Source: Geosiphon pyriformis | Lineage: Eukaryota; Glomeromycota; Glomeromycetes; Archaeosporales; Geosiphonaceae | Assembly: GCA_016748015.1 (NCBI GenBank) | Contig: JAAOMT010000003.1 | Span: 283,925 to 347,924 of the forward strand | DNA: 64,000 nt | Reading direction: 5' to 3' | Part shown: one piece after another, positions 43,120-54,800 of the stretch | Layout: every line of letters begins with the position of its first letter | How positions within the stretch are numbered: the first letter of the stretch is position 1 | Program-made: the position numbers and the translations under genes | Notes under the pieces: model-generated | The model's input: only the letters and a program-made list of their open reading frames with translations | What the model was told of the DNA's origin: nothing | Database searches by the model: none

Positions 43120-44703
43120 ATGGAAGACATTATTGAGATACCAAAAGAAACCACCATTGGATATTTAATCACTGAAATCAAAAACCAACCACCAAATCTC
43201 ATTTCAGATTTTCCACAACTGTATAGATATGTGGATATCACATCACAAACAATATATAAACAAGAAAAATGTTATCTGCTCCAACCAGAACAATTGGAAC
43301 AAATGAACTTGAAAAATCTAAACCCACTACAATGTATGCAGCTTAAGATATTACTCAACAATTTCAATGACATCTTTGCCAATAGAAACAAATTCAGTAG
43401 AATTGACATAATCCAGCACCAAATTAAGACTGGAGATACAATACCAATTAAACAAAAAGCATACTAAGTACCACCAGTCAGCTATGAGATCATTCATCAA
43501 AAAATCAATTGGATGCTTAACAATAGGCTAATTCAGTTATTAATGAGTCCATGGTCATCATCAGTGATATTAGTCCAGAAAAAAAATGAGAAAATTTGCT
43601 TTTGTGTGGATTACTGAAAACTGAATAGAGTAACAAAAGAAGATAGCTACTCAACTCCAAAGATTCAAAAACTTTTTGACACTTTTGGAAGAAAGAAATG
43701 GTTTTTAACTTTAGACTTAGACAGTAGTTATTGATAAGTAGTTATGAAACCAAAAAACAAGGAGAAAACAGCTTTTACAACCCAAGAAAAAAAATTTGAA
43801 TTTGAAGTTATGCCATTTGGCTTGATAAATGCTTTTGCCATATTTCAATAACTTATAGAAATTGTCTATATTAAACTACTATGGAAATTAGTAGTTATAT
43901 ATTTGGATAACACCAATGTGTTTTCCAAAACATTTAATGATTATTTGCACCATTTTCAACAAGTATTTAAAAGACTAAGAAGAGCTGGATTAAAACTAAA
44001 TGCAATCAAGTGTTTCTTTGGAAAAACTGAACTCAAGTTTTTGGAACATATTGTAAGCAAAGATGGTATTAAAATGGATCTAGATAAGATTGAGATTGTT
44101 AAGAACTTTTCAGTACCAAATAATCTCATAAAATTAAGAGCATTCTTGGGATTTGCTGAATACTACTGCCACTTTATCAAAGACTTTTCCAAAATAGCTT
44201 AATTACTGCACCAACTCCAAACAAAGAACACCAAATATAAATGGACTGAAACCCAACAAAAAGTCTTTGACACACTGAGAAAAAAACTTATTCAAGCCCT
44301 AGTATTAATCTATTCAAACCACAGCAAACCATTTATTATTATCACTAATGCATCTGGTCAAACATTAGAAACAGTACTATCTCAGAAAAGACTGGATAGA
44401 AGAGAACACCCAGTAGTATATACTAGCCATAGCTTAAGTCTAACTGAAAAAAACTATAGAACACTAGTATTGGAACACTTAACAATCTATTGGGCAGTCA
44501 TAAAATGGAAAAAATACTTGAGCCAAAAGTTTGATATGTATACTAATCACAAAGGATTGACTTCAATCCAGAAGCAAAAATTTGGAAATGATTGCCATGT
44601 CAAATAGAAAATAGAGCTTTTACTATTTAATTATATAGTACATTACAAAAAAGAAAAAAAAAATAGAAATGCCAATAGTTTGTCGCAAATAAGACAAATT
44701 TAA
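43120..44703 (+). pseudogene. Gypsy-2 reverse transcriptase and RNase H
   Basis: A linker (IEIPKETTIGYLITEI, 43135) leads to the RT: IIQHQIKTGDTIPIKQ, MSPWSSSVILVQKKNEKICF (about 43540-43600), FCVDY then a stop then KLN, KWFLTLDLDSSY, FEVMPFGLINAFAIFQ and the catalytic box YLDNTNVFS near 43900, with Asn for the second Asp. ELKFLEHIVSKDGIK and RAFLGFAEYYCHF follow. RNase H has IIITNASGQTLETVL near 44340 (TDASG expected; Asp to Asn) and YTNHKGLTSIQ. Stops replace residues at the SY-stop-stop site (Trp and Gln in Gypsy-1). It would copy the element RNA into DNA; both catalytic centres are damaged. Confidence 0.9.
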
Positions 44704-44934
44704 AAACATTTCAACTTAAAAATATAACAAAAGATAAATATACAAAAATATCAACAACTCCAACACTATATTAATACCCAACAGTTTAAGGAGAAATTAT
44801 CTCCAAAAGAATGAAATCATATCAAACAACAATCTAAATATTTTATCACTCACCAAAATACACTTTATTGAAAAAAACAGAAAGAGTCCAGATCAACCAA
44901 CCAGAGTAATCACAGAACCAGAGAAAGAGACAAT

Positions 44935-46115
44935 ATTATTCAACATGCACTCAGATCCAACAGCAGAATATTTTCATAAAAAAGCAACTATAGAAAAAAT
45001 TAGAAAAAGATACTATTGGCCATTTATGTATCCAGATATTATTCAATATGTTCAAAATTGTGATGCTTATCAGAAAAAAGGAGGAACAAAACCCAGTAAG
45101 CCATTGAGACCAATCAAAATAGGACAACCATTTAATCACATTGGAATTGACTTAGTTAGACCATTAACCATAACTAGCAAAGGCAACAGATATATTGCAA
45201 TAGCCATGGACTATCTTACAAAATGACCAGAAGCAAAAGCCATTCAAAGAGCAGATGCAGAATCTATTGCTGAATTCATTTATTAAGATTTAATCTGTTG
45301 ACACAGATGTTTAAAAAAACTATTATCAAATCAAGAAATTTACTTTGTGAATAGAATATTAACAGAATTAAGTCAAAAATTTGGGATAAAAAGACCATTA
45401 TCATTACCATACTATCCAGAAACAAATGGGTTAATTAAAAAGTTTAACAGAACATTATGTAAAGCAATTGCCAAAATCAACCAAAAAAACCAGAACGAAT
45501 AAGATTTGTTTATACTATCAGTATTATTTACTTACCAGACAATAAAGCAAAACACTACACAAACAACACTATTTGAATTAGTATATAGTAGAACAGCCAT
45601 ATTACCAGTTAAAATAAAAGTCAAAACATATCTAACAGAACTAATAATAGCAAAGAATTTTCAAAGAACATTGTTGAGAAGAACATATAACTTAATGGAG
45701 ACACTAGAAAACAAATGGTGAAGAGCAGCTAATAATATCCAAAAGTCACAAAAAAAACAAAAAATAAGACACAATAACCAATTACCAGATAAACCAGTTA
45801 AATTCAGGATTGGAAACAAAGTACTTTTACATCATACCAAAGCAGAAAAACAATAAAATGAGAAATTTGACCCCAAATAGGATGGATCATTTTACATAAA
45901 AAAAATTCTAGGAAATAAAGCTTATAAATTAAGGTTGAACAACAAAATCTTAACCAAAGCAGCACATGAAAATTGACTAAAACTATATCAAAATATAGTA
46001 TCAGCATTTACTAGTAATATTTCACAACTGGAAGCACAAAGAATACTAGTCCAACCAGATGAGATTCCATGAGATCTGAAACCAATTATAATTATTGAAC
46101 CAAACATGTTAAATT
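44935..46115 (+). pseudogene. Gypsy-2 integrase
   Basis: Zinc-binding region MHSDPTAEYFHKK and NCDAYQKKGG (about 44945-45085): compared with Gypsy-1 (HSDIHSGHFG, CDPCQRRG) a His and a Cys are lost. Core: GIDLVRPLTI near 45145 (first Asp kept), LLSNQEIYFVN near 45325 (second Asp to Asn), TNGLIKKFNRTL near 45425 (Glu to Lys). C-terminal part: KFRIGNKVLLHHTKAEKQ near 45800 and the tail ending IIIEPNMLN near 46110. No chromodomain is visible. Stops occur at Trp positions (LTK-stop-PEA, HEN-stop-LK). The intact enzyme would insert element DNA with a 4 bp stagger, judged from the target duplications in this window. Confidence 0.9.
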
Positions 46116-46169
46116 GAACAACCAAAAGAATATATAAAGACACATTATATGTAACAAAGACAACAAAAA

Positions 46170-46770
46170 AAAATAGAAATTATTGACAACATATACACAC
46201 TGGCACAACAACTTTTTCAACTGATTCAACAACAGAATATGGAAATTACTATCAACCAACAAATTATTTAATACCAAGATACTAGGAAAATACTCCAACA
46301 CAAAGTACAAAGAAAACCAGAAAGCACTATCAACAAAATAATTCTAAAAGTAAAAGTGGCAATAGAAAAGCCAATAAGTATTACTCCATATTAAAAAGTA
46401 ACTAAACAAACTTGGAAGTAATAGATACAACAATTTTCAAGAAACTTTTGTTATTTCCACTTAAGACAACATCTAAATATCTACAATTTATATACAGATA
46501 AGACAAAGCAATTATTTAATCCAAAAGTATTACAACAACTTAAACAATTTGTGAGGAAAAACAATCTAATCACACAAGCATGAGCCATCTATTGATTACA
46601 AATTGGATTTTAAGACTGACCCAAAATTTTACTTAATTTGGTAATGGACTCTATTACTATTAACCAAATGGGAAAAATAACCAATGTCTAATTTGAAGAA
46701 TTACAGAACAAGATAACATAAGTAATTCTTGAATTAAAGTTAAAAGATCTCGATGGAGCTCAATATTAAA
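46170..46770 (+). pseudogene. Gypsy-2 3' ORF (ORF3), unknown function
   Basis: Downstream of integrase and in a different frame, about 200 codons can be read: IEIIDNIYTLAQQLFQLIQQ near the start, then a basic middle, HLNIYNLYTDKTKQLFNPKV (46470-46530), NLVMDSITINQMGKITNV and FEELQNKIT, ending DLDGAQY with TAA at 46768-46770 just before the polypurine tract. About ten internal stops occur, mostly TAA and TGA. The Gypsy-1 counterpart (1120-1585) matches over both ends. No membrane segment or known motif is visible. I do not recognise a family. Confidence 0.6.
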
Positions 46771-46783
46771 AAAAGAGAATAAT
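46769..46783 (+). other. Polypurine tract of Gypsy-2
   Basis: AAAAAAAGAGAATAA directly precedes the 3' LTR. It has the same layout as Gypsy-1 (purines, then ATAA, then TGTTA), with G-to-A erosion. Confidence 0.8.
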
Positions 46784-47669
46784 GTTACTTGTAGAATATA
46801 GAAAATATATTAGCATATAAATTAGCCAATCAGAAGTAGTCATAGTAAATATGGAATTCCAGGATTTCTCTTAGAGGAATTGCAGAATTCCAGGAATTTC
46901 AAGATTTTTATATAAAGAATCACAGGATTCTAGAATTCCAGGATTCCTTTCAAAAGAATTGCAGAATTCTAGAAATTCCAGAATTCTTGGTGTAAAGAAT
47001 TGAAGAATTGAGAAATCTCAATTATGTATATATAATAATAGTATTAAAAGTAGAAAAGACAAATCTCTCAGTTTAGATTTGATCTAAACAATCTTTCTAT
47101 TCACAAATATCAATAAATAATTATTTACCATTTTAATCTATTCCCTACTATTAACACTTTATGTTGATAGTAATTGATAATTAATCATGCTAAAACAATA
47201 ACTCTTGATCATGACTATTGACAAGATACTAACTTGCAATCATCTTGGCTTATTTTCTTTATTATTTCTTTATCTTTTTTATTTTTATTTTTTTCTTTAT
47301 TTTATTTTGTGTTTATTAATTGATTAAAGATTAAGTATTGAATTATTGATGTCAAGAATAACCTGGTAAAAGACCCCAAAGGAAGGGTATAAAATTGAGA
47401 ATTTAAAGATAGCTTATTAGAAAAACATCTCTGTTAGATTACCAGCCACTATATTGAGAAAGAAATTCAATGGAATTGCAATTCTGAGAGACTACTGAAA
47501 CACTACTAAATCTCTGTCCATTATACAAAAAACTCTAACCCAAAACTTTCAGATCAACCAAAACCTTCAGATCCATAATACCTTCAAAGATCAACATCAT
47601 TATATCAATTGAGCACCAAGTTATAAATTTGTTATTTGCTTTAAGACCCTAAATAATCAGCTTATAACA
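46784..47669 (+). repeat. Gypsy-2 3' LTR (LTR-B family, 886 bp)
   Basis: It starts TGTTACTTGTAGAATATAG and ends CAGCTTATAACA. It differs from the 5' LTR by many scattered changes, nearly all C/T or G/A, so the insertion is old. LINE-C resumes at 47670. Confidence 0.92.
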
Positions 47670-49640
47670 GTGCAAAACTTATGATTTAGTAGACTGGTAT
47701 TACTTGAAGACAAGCTTGCATCACATCAAAATGTGTGAACAATTTATCCAGTTTTTTGGCAATATTTATGAAGATAGGGTTAACAGAATGATGACTAACT
47801 TTGGGCTTTTAGATAGTTATAGAGTATATGATGGGTTGGATTAAGGAAAGATTTTTTTTTTACTCCTTTGGAGAATTTTTTATGATCCACTTTTGTGTGA
47901 GGTAAAGAGACATAAGCACTTGTACAGATACAAAATAGATACTAGATTTGTGGCAAAGTCTGGCAGGATTGAGACAGTTGAAGAGAAAACTTTTTTTTTG
48001 GCTGCTGGTGTCTTTGTAGATAATACAATTTGGGTCAAGAGCTATCAAACTTCTACACAATATATTTTAGACATTATTAGTGAGTTTTTTGAGATTAATA
48101 ATATTTCAATTAATAATAATAAGATGGTAGTTATTCTTATCAATCAAGATGTTAAGAATGTTTTGCTGTTGATCAATGATTTACCAATTTTGATTGCTAA
48201 AAAAAGTGAGTCACACCAATATTTGGGTATCTTTTTATTGACTAAGGGTCTCTTTAAACCCAGTTTGGCTTAAGCTCATAAAGATGTCAGGTTTTTTATT
48301 AATGTAGTATTGAAGAAGACTATTACAGATAAACAATTTTGTTACTTGGTTTTGGCTGTTTTATAGCTCATTGTTAGCTTTTGCATACAGTTTAGTTTTG
48401 TTTTTTTGGGTGTATATTATAAGTGGGATACAATAATTAGAGAAGATTTTAGAGCCAAGACTGGTTTACTATGTGATTTTTCCAAAGAGATTTTACACCA
48501 TCTATCTCTATATGGTTATGACATTTTTAGACATTTATTTAATCATAGATTTTTGGATTTGCAAGTTCTGGAATAGTCCTCTCTAAATATTTACAATTCC
48601 CTATTAGATTGTGTGTTAGTCCTATAAACAATTTTTTGGCTGGGGTGGTAAAAAATTTGATGAATAATGAGTTGTTTTTGGCAAACAATCTGCCTAATGT
48701 TTTTTGCAGACCTGGCAATTTTCTAATGTCTGTTATCTTGGATTAATCCTTGTATTATAAATCTGTTCTTTTATTAAAGTGATTTGGTATTGCATTTGGT
48801 GACAGGTTTATAAACAAAAAAAAGAATATAGTAGATTGAAAAATATTTTGGCATTGGAAATAGTTGGATCCAAGAGACCCTGTGCCTCACTGGTTCATAT
48901 TGGCATCTAAGTTTATGCACAATTTTGTTTTATTAAGAGTTGAGACTGCTGCTGTTCTTGGAGAGAATATGCTTAATGTTTTAGATTCTGGGAAGTTCTC
49001 TAATGTTTGTAATGATTTACTGGAGGTGTGGTCTGATTACATTGAGGTTTATACAGATGGGTCTTTAAAAAGTGCTGGCTTTAATAAAATAATAGGTGGA
49101 ACAGCTGCTTACTTTCCAGCTATGAATGCAAGTATTGGGATTAGAGTAGCTAGACTTATGTCTTCTACTTTGACTGAATTGTGGGCTGTTATTTTAACTT
49201 TGGAGTATGTTCTGTTTTCATGTTCTGTAGTTCTATACTTAAATAGCCAATTTGCAATTGATGCCTATATGTCTGAGGCTTTTTTTACTGTGCCCAATTT
49301 TTACAACCAATGTTGGATTAAAAGATTGCAGATAGTCAATCTTCTTAGGGATAAAGATATTTCTATCAAGTAAGTGAAGGTTAAGGAACATTTTTGTACC
49401 TGACAATATTAGGACTGATGCATTGGTTAATGAAACCATGTTCTTGCCTTTTTCTCTGTTGGCTAAAATTCAAGAGAAGTATTTGGTTGCTGAGAAAACT
49501 GCTGTGTTTGACAATGTTTGTCACTTTGTTCATGATTTGTACTGATCAATTTGCCATGCCCATTGGGAAGCTGGTTTTGGTTTTAATATTATTCCTGGTA
49601 CTATGGTTAATAAAATTGAATGAAAGACTACTACAGAGGT

Positions 49641-51522
49641 TTGGCACTCTGATTTACATATGCTTTCTGGATTTATTGATAGAAAATTGGCTAATTTGTA
49701 TACATATTTGATGAAGGCTGTTTATAGATGACTACCAGTAGCAGTTAAGAAAAGATTGTATAACAGAGGTTATCTTGAAGTGTTGTGCTTGTTGTGTGAT
49801 AAGATGGAGTTGTCTGACTATGTTTTTACTTGTTCCAGTTAAAGCTACTAGTAAATAGATGTTGTTATCTGGTATTTTGTACTCATCTGTTTCTGCCATT
49901 TTACAGTCACTTTCTATGTGTTTTTTAGATGTGGGCCTGTACACAGTTATTTGCAAGAGCTTTGTATTGAGAAATTGGTATGTTAAGGCTGTTTTAGTTT
50001 TTGAGAAAAAGAGGAAAGCTGCTCTTGCTCTTGTGGAGTTTAGTAGATTTGTGGTGGAGTTGCACCATGCCAAGATATGAACTGTCAGAGCCAAACATAG
50101 AGTAGATATAGAAAAGGCTGGCTTGGTTGGAGATGATGATGTGGTTTCAGGCTTGTTTTGCTGTTTAGTTTCTATGTTGTCAGTTAGAGTTGTCTATATG
50201 CTTTGAATTATAGAATTTTTTACTGTTAGATTTAATAGGTGCAAATTGTGTTATTTTTTCTTTGGTTTAGGTAATGATGTATTTGTTAGCATAGATATAT
50301 AGTGTTGCCTTGTCTGGCTTAAGTGACTGGTTATATGTAATAAGTATATAAACTGCGTTTAGTTAGTTCCTCTTAGTTTGGTTCTATGTATTAAATAGTG
50401 ATTGGACTTCACTTATTAAACTTGTAATAAATAAATAAATAAATAAATTTAATAAATAAAAAAACATTAAAAACAAAAACCAGTTTATTTAAAAAATTTT
50501 TAATTAAAATTATTTATTATTTATTATTTTACAATATTAAAATATTTAATTAATTATAATTAAAAAATAAANNNNNNNNNNNNNNNNNNNNTTGGCACTC
50601 TGATTTACATATGCTTTCTGGATTTATTGATAGAAAATTGGCTAATTTGTATACATATTTGATGAAGGCTGTTTATAGATGACTACCAGTAGCAGTTAAG
50701 AAAAGATTGTATAACAGAGGTTATCTTGAAGTGTTGTGCTTGTTGTGTGATAAGATGGAGTTGTCTGACTATGTTTTTACTTGTTCCAGTTAAAGCTACT
50801 AGTAAATAGATGTTGTTATCTGGTATTTTGTACTCATCTGTTTCTGCCATTTTACAGTCACTTTCTATGTGTTTTTTAGATGTGGGCCTGTACACAGTTA
50901 TTTGCAAGAGCTTTGTATTGAGAAATTGGTATGTTAAGGCTGTTTTAGTTTTTGAGAAAAAGAGGAAAGCTGCTCTTGCTCTTGTGGAGTTTAGTAGATT
51001 TGTGGTGGAGTTGCACCATGCCAAGATATGAACTGTCAGAGCCAAACATAGAGTAGATATAGAAAAGGCTGGCTTGGTTGGAGATGATGATGTGGTTTCA
51101 GGCTTGTTTTGCTGTTTAGTTTCTATGTTGTCAGTTAGAGTTGTCTATATGCTTTGAATTATAGAATTTTTTACTGTTAGATTTAATAGGTGCAAATTGT
51201 GTTATTTTTTCTTTGGTTTAGGTAATGATGTATTTGTTAGCATAGATATATAGTGTTGCCTTGTCTGGCTTAAGTGACTGGTTATATGTAATAAGTATAT
51301 AAACTGCGTTTAGTTAGTTCCTCTTAGTTTGGTTCTATGTATTAAATAGTGATTGGACTTCACTTATTAAACTTGTAATAAATAAATAAATAAATAAATT
51401 TAATAAATAAAAAAACATTAAAAACAAAAACCAGTTTATTTAAAAAATTTTTAATTAAAATTATTTATTATTTATTATTTTACAATATTAAAATATTTAA
51501 TTAATTATAATTAAAAAATAAA
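49641..51522 (+). repeat. 931 bp identical direct duplication of the LINE-C 3' end across an N gap
   Basis: 49641-50571 and 50592-51522 appear identical base for base (offset 951), including stops, the 3' UTR, the tail and AT-rich flank. They are separated only by a 20-N gap. In a region where every other repeat pair is diverged, this is best explained as two overlapping contig ends that were scaffolded without merging. The second copy should not be counted as a second gene. Confidence 0.9.
50572..50591. other. Assembly gap (20 N)
   Basis: Gap between the two identical 931 bp copies; likely an unrecognised overlap rather than missing sequence. Confidence 0.95.
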
Positions 51523-51834
51523 ATTATTATTATAATAGATTTTATCAATATTAATAATTTGTTAAAAAAATTATTTTATGATAAATTTGTAAATTTATAT
51601 ATTTTATATTAAAAATTTTATTATTTGTTAAATAAAAACCAAATTTTGTTAACTGTTTTTTGGTTAATATGAATAGTATTTTTGTAAAACTTTTTTTTTT
51701 ATTACGTTTAATAAGTAAGGTTCAAACACTGTCTAATACAATACATTAAAGAATCAATTTAAACTAGGTGTAAATCATGTATTTTTTACACATGACCAGC
51801 CATTCAAGCAGATCAGAACAATACTATGTACTTA

Positions 51835-54800
51835 TATAAACAGAGACAGAGTTCTCAATACCTGAAAAAATTAAACAAGATCTATAAAATCCAAAGCTTA
51901 TACCAAATATCTCATTAATACCTAGCAATTTAATCACACCAGTAAAAAACATTAAAAACAGCCCAAAAACTGAATCCAGAACTGACTTATTACATAATAT
52001 TAGCCTATTTTTTTCATAAAAGCATGATGCTTAGCACAGACCAACCAAATTTCCTTCTTAAAAGTGAGACAGAAGTTACACACAAAGTTCACAACCTTCT
52101 GACTCACAACTTTGAAATCTTTGAAAACAGATACAGTCTCTTAAAGCCAATCTTTAAAGACAAAGCCTTTGCAAAAAGCTGTACATACTACAGCATTCAA
52201 AACACAGGAGAACAATAATTGTAACACACATAAAGAAGAAAGAAAAAGACCAGAAAGCACACACTAAACAGCTACATAAGCATTCAACAATTGATAACAA
52301 ACAGAATTATTAACCACTGTTACAGTTTAAAAATTTAATAAGAATTATAAATAATATAAATTAGCCAATTATGAAATAGCATAACAACAATTTATAAAAA
52401 GAAAAAAGAAATGATTTACAAATAACAGCAAGTACTACTATACAATAGCAGCAAGCACTATTTTACAATAGCAGTAAGCACTATTATGCAAAAACAGCAA
52501 GCACTATTTCATAATAGCAGTAAGTACTATTTAGAAATAATAGAAATAGAATATTACAAGACATTATTTTGTAAAACAATAATTATATATATATATAATA
52601 GTTTTTAATAATGAAATATCTAACAGCTTCAACTCAACTCAAAGCAACAAATATCTAAATAAAATCTTATTCAAAAAAAATTAATAAAAATAATAAATTG
52701 AATTAACATTACAATTACAAGATTAACAATAGAATTTACATACTCTCTCTAGCAAATAAAACTATCATTTTATTTTTGAATCTTTTGGAAGAATAATCTC
52801 TGATCAAAATTATTCATGTGGTTATTAATTAAATTGAAAAGACTTTATTATATACTTAGAAAAATCATGAAAAAACCATTAACATTCCATGTTTTTAGAT
52901 TAGAAAAACACATCAGACAATTGCAAAAATAGCTTTAGAGAAGACCCCAAACAGTGGGTAGATTTCAAATTAGCCTTTGAAAAGGAGTACACAACATACA
53001 AAAACAACTAAAATTAAAAAGAAGACTTACATCACAACATTAAAAGAAAATCTTTAGTATATTATCATTAATATTTAATACATAAAATTAAAAAACTCAT
53101 AAGAAACTGATTGCAATTAAAATAGGATATCAACAATTAAAATATACCAAAAAAACTTCATAACACCATGCAAGAAAAGCATGATCAGAAATTTCAACAT
53201 TATCACAATACAAACATAATACACTAGAATAACACTTGTCATATAGACATTTCCAAACAGCAACTGGCAATCAATAATGCAAAGCTTTTATGAAGTATAT
53301 GTAAATGTCAGCAGTAAGCTTATTAGTAAAACCAGCAGTCATGTGTGAATCAGAATGCCACACCAAGGATGAGCTAGACCAATTAACATCTAAGAACAAA
53401 TTATCATTCAACATTCCAGACCCAGAACCAACTTTTCAGCATATACAATAAATAAATCAGAAAATGTCTAGAATTACCAGAAACAATACTACCTCTAACC
53501 AAAACACAATGTTCCTTCAAATTAGAAGGAAAGCACCAGGAGAAAAGAGAAGCATTGTCAACAAGTGCATTAGCACTTTTATTATCAAAGATATCCAAAT
53601 GATCTTTAATTTTGTACCAGCTAACATCCAAATTCTTTCTTTTAATAATGTTTACGATATGTTAATGTTTGACCCAACACCAATTCCAAAAATTCAAGTA
53701 TACTAAACTCAGCTTTGATTTACACACATTCAAGGCAGTCTAACTGTTCATAAAAAGATGGACTGAGTTGAGAGAGAGGACACATTTAAGAGCCAATACA
53801 ATAGTCTGCAGCTCTGCCAAAATAAAGAACAACAGACCAAAGACTCTAACCCTCAAGCCCAATTTCACATCTCCAATAAAAACTACTATATCAGTCTTCA
53901 TGTTGATACTTATCAAGTCCTTCAGAGATCTATTTATATAGACAAAAAGGCTGTTAGTCATAACATCTACCAAATAATTACAAACACACTTGAACTCACA
54001 AGACTCCAAAACATTTGAAACATTAAAACCATCTAAAAAAAAAGAGCCAACAGAAGAAAAAGCTATACCACTAAGAAAATCAATAAAAATTTTAAACCAG
54101 TCAAGAACAAAGCCACATGGATCCAATTTTTTTTAACACTTGAAAGTTATCTAATCAAAGATAGTACCCTTCTGACTATGAAGCTGTTTTATAAAAACTA
54201 TGCTATATCACTAAAATAAAGGGAGAAACTGAAAAAATTCTGACTCATCAAGCATAGTTGACATAGAAATTTCATTATAAAAATGAAAAAAATTGATCAT
54301 TAGACCACTCAAGAACAAATTGTACCCAAAAAAAATACAAATCACATCTGTTAAAAAGTTATTAGATGAACTGACTCAAATGCAAGCTAAAGAACACAAA
54401 AAATAAAGTGGATGCCAATTCAAAGTTTGCAAGTCAAGAGATCTGTATAAAAACAAATGACCCAAAATCTCAACAGAGTTTACAAAATACACAACAGAAG
54501 CCACTTTGCTCTTAGTCTGAATCTGCTTAAAAGTTTTCAAACCATATAACAAAAAGTGGTAAAGTGCATTATTGGGAAAGTTAAGAGGTAAACCAGATTT
54601 CAATTTCAAGTCCTTGTGAATCAAAACATCTTACTTTTCATACACTCCAACAGGAATAAAGCTGAACTGTATTCTATAGTTAACAATAAGATAGAGAACA
54701 GCCAACACCAAATATAAGAACTGCTTATCTAAAATGGTCTTTTTTAATACAAAATTAGCAAAAAACCTGACATCTGAATGTGCTTTAGTTAAACTAGACT

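Larger units (their letters stand above)
37663..47669 (+). mobile_element. Gypsy-2, complete but inactive Ty3/Gypsy element with dUTPase
   Basis: 10,007 bp with both LTRs (887 and 886 bp). Internal order on the plus strand: Gag, protease, two CxxC zinc-ribbon-like modules, dUTPase, RT/RNase H, integrase, a separate 3' ORF, polypurine tract. LINE-C RT codons resume directly on the far side (NMH, then KTYD). The flanking 4-mers are GCAC (37659-37662) and GTGC (47670-47673), a target duplication with two transitions. All reading frames are broken, and catalytic Asp and Glu residues are changed by G-to-A. Confidence 0.93.
35697..50302 (+). pseudogene. LINE-C ORF2, interrupted by Gypsy-2 between 37663 and 47669
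   Basis: First part: endonuclease (VVTCNVRSITNLAKQ, FIILDGDFNENRSKKS near 36140, STWSNFRGVERVINFVF near 36250) and the RT start (GLPNNKAAGLFEIPNELWK near 37240, ISMIPKPYK, LTNTRPIALV). The frame is cut at LWLVLQNMH-like codons and resumes at 47674 with KTYDLVDWYY. Second part: LLWRIFYDPLLCEVKRHK, catalytic box FVDNTIWVK near 48017 (second Asp lost), RNase H VYTDGSLKSAG near 49050, LYLNSQFAIDAY near 49240 (Asp to Asn), a frameshift near 49390, and C-terminal CLLCDKMELSDYVFTC (His to Tyr). It stops at 50302. Many stops occur at Trp, Gln and Arg positions. Confidence 0.9.
33671..50460 (+). mobile_element. LINE-C, full-length non-LTR retrotransposon split by Gypsy-2
   Basis: 5' leader, ORF1 (33805-35697), ORF2 (35697-37662 and 47670-50302) and a 3' UTR ending in a (TAAA)n tail at about 50425-50460. 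It belongs to the same subfamily as LINE-D by its 5' end and ORF1 start, and is more diverged from LINE-A, B, E and F at the ORF1 N-terminus. Excluding Gypsy-2 it is about 6.8 kb. It is heavily mutated. The end region 49641-50571 is repeated after a gap at 50592-51522. Confidence 0.9.

Noticed and set aside
50683-51045. Second copy of a 120-codon minus-strand frame as evidence for a gene family
   Set aside because: It is identical to 49732-50094 because of the duplicated contig end, and it is antisense to LINE-C ORF2.
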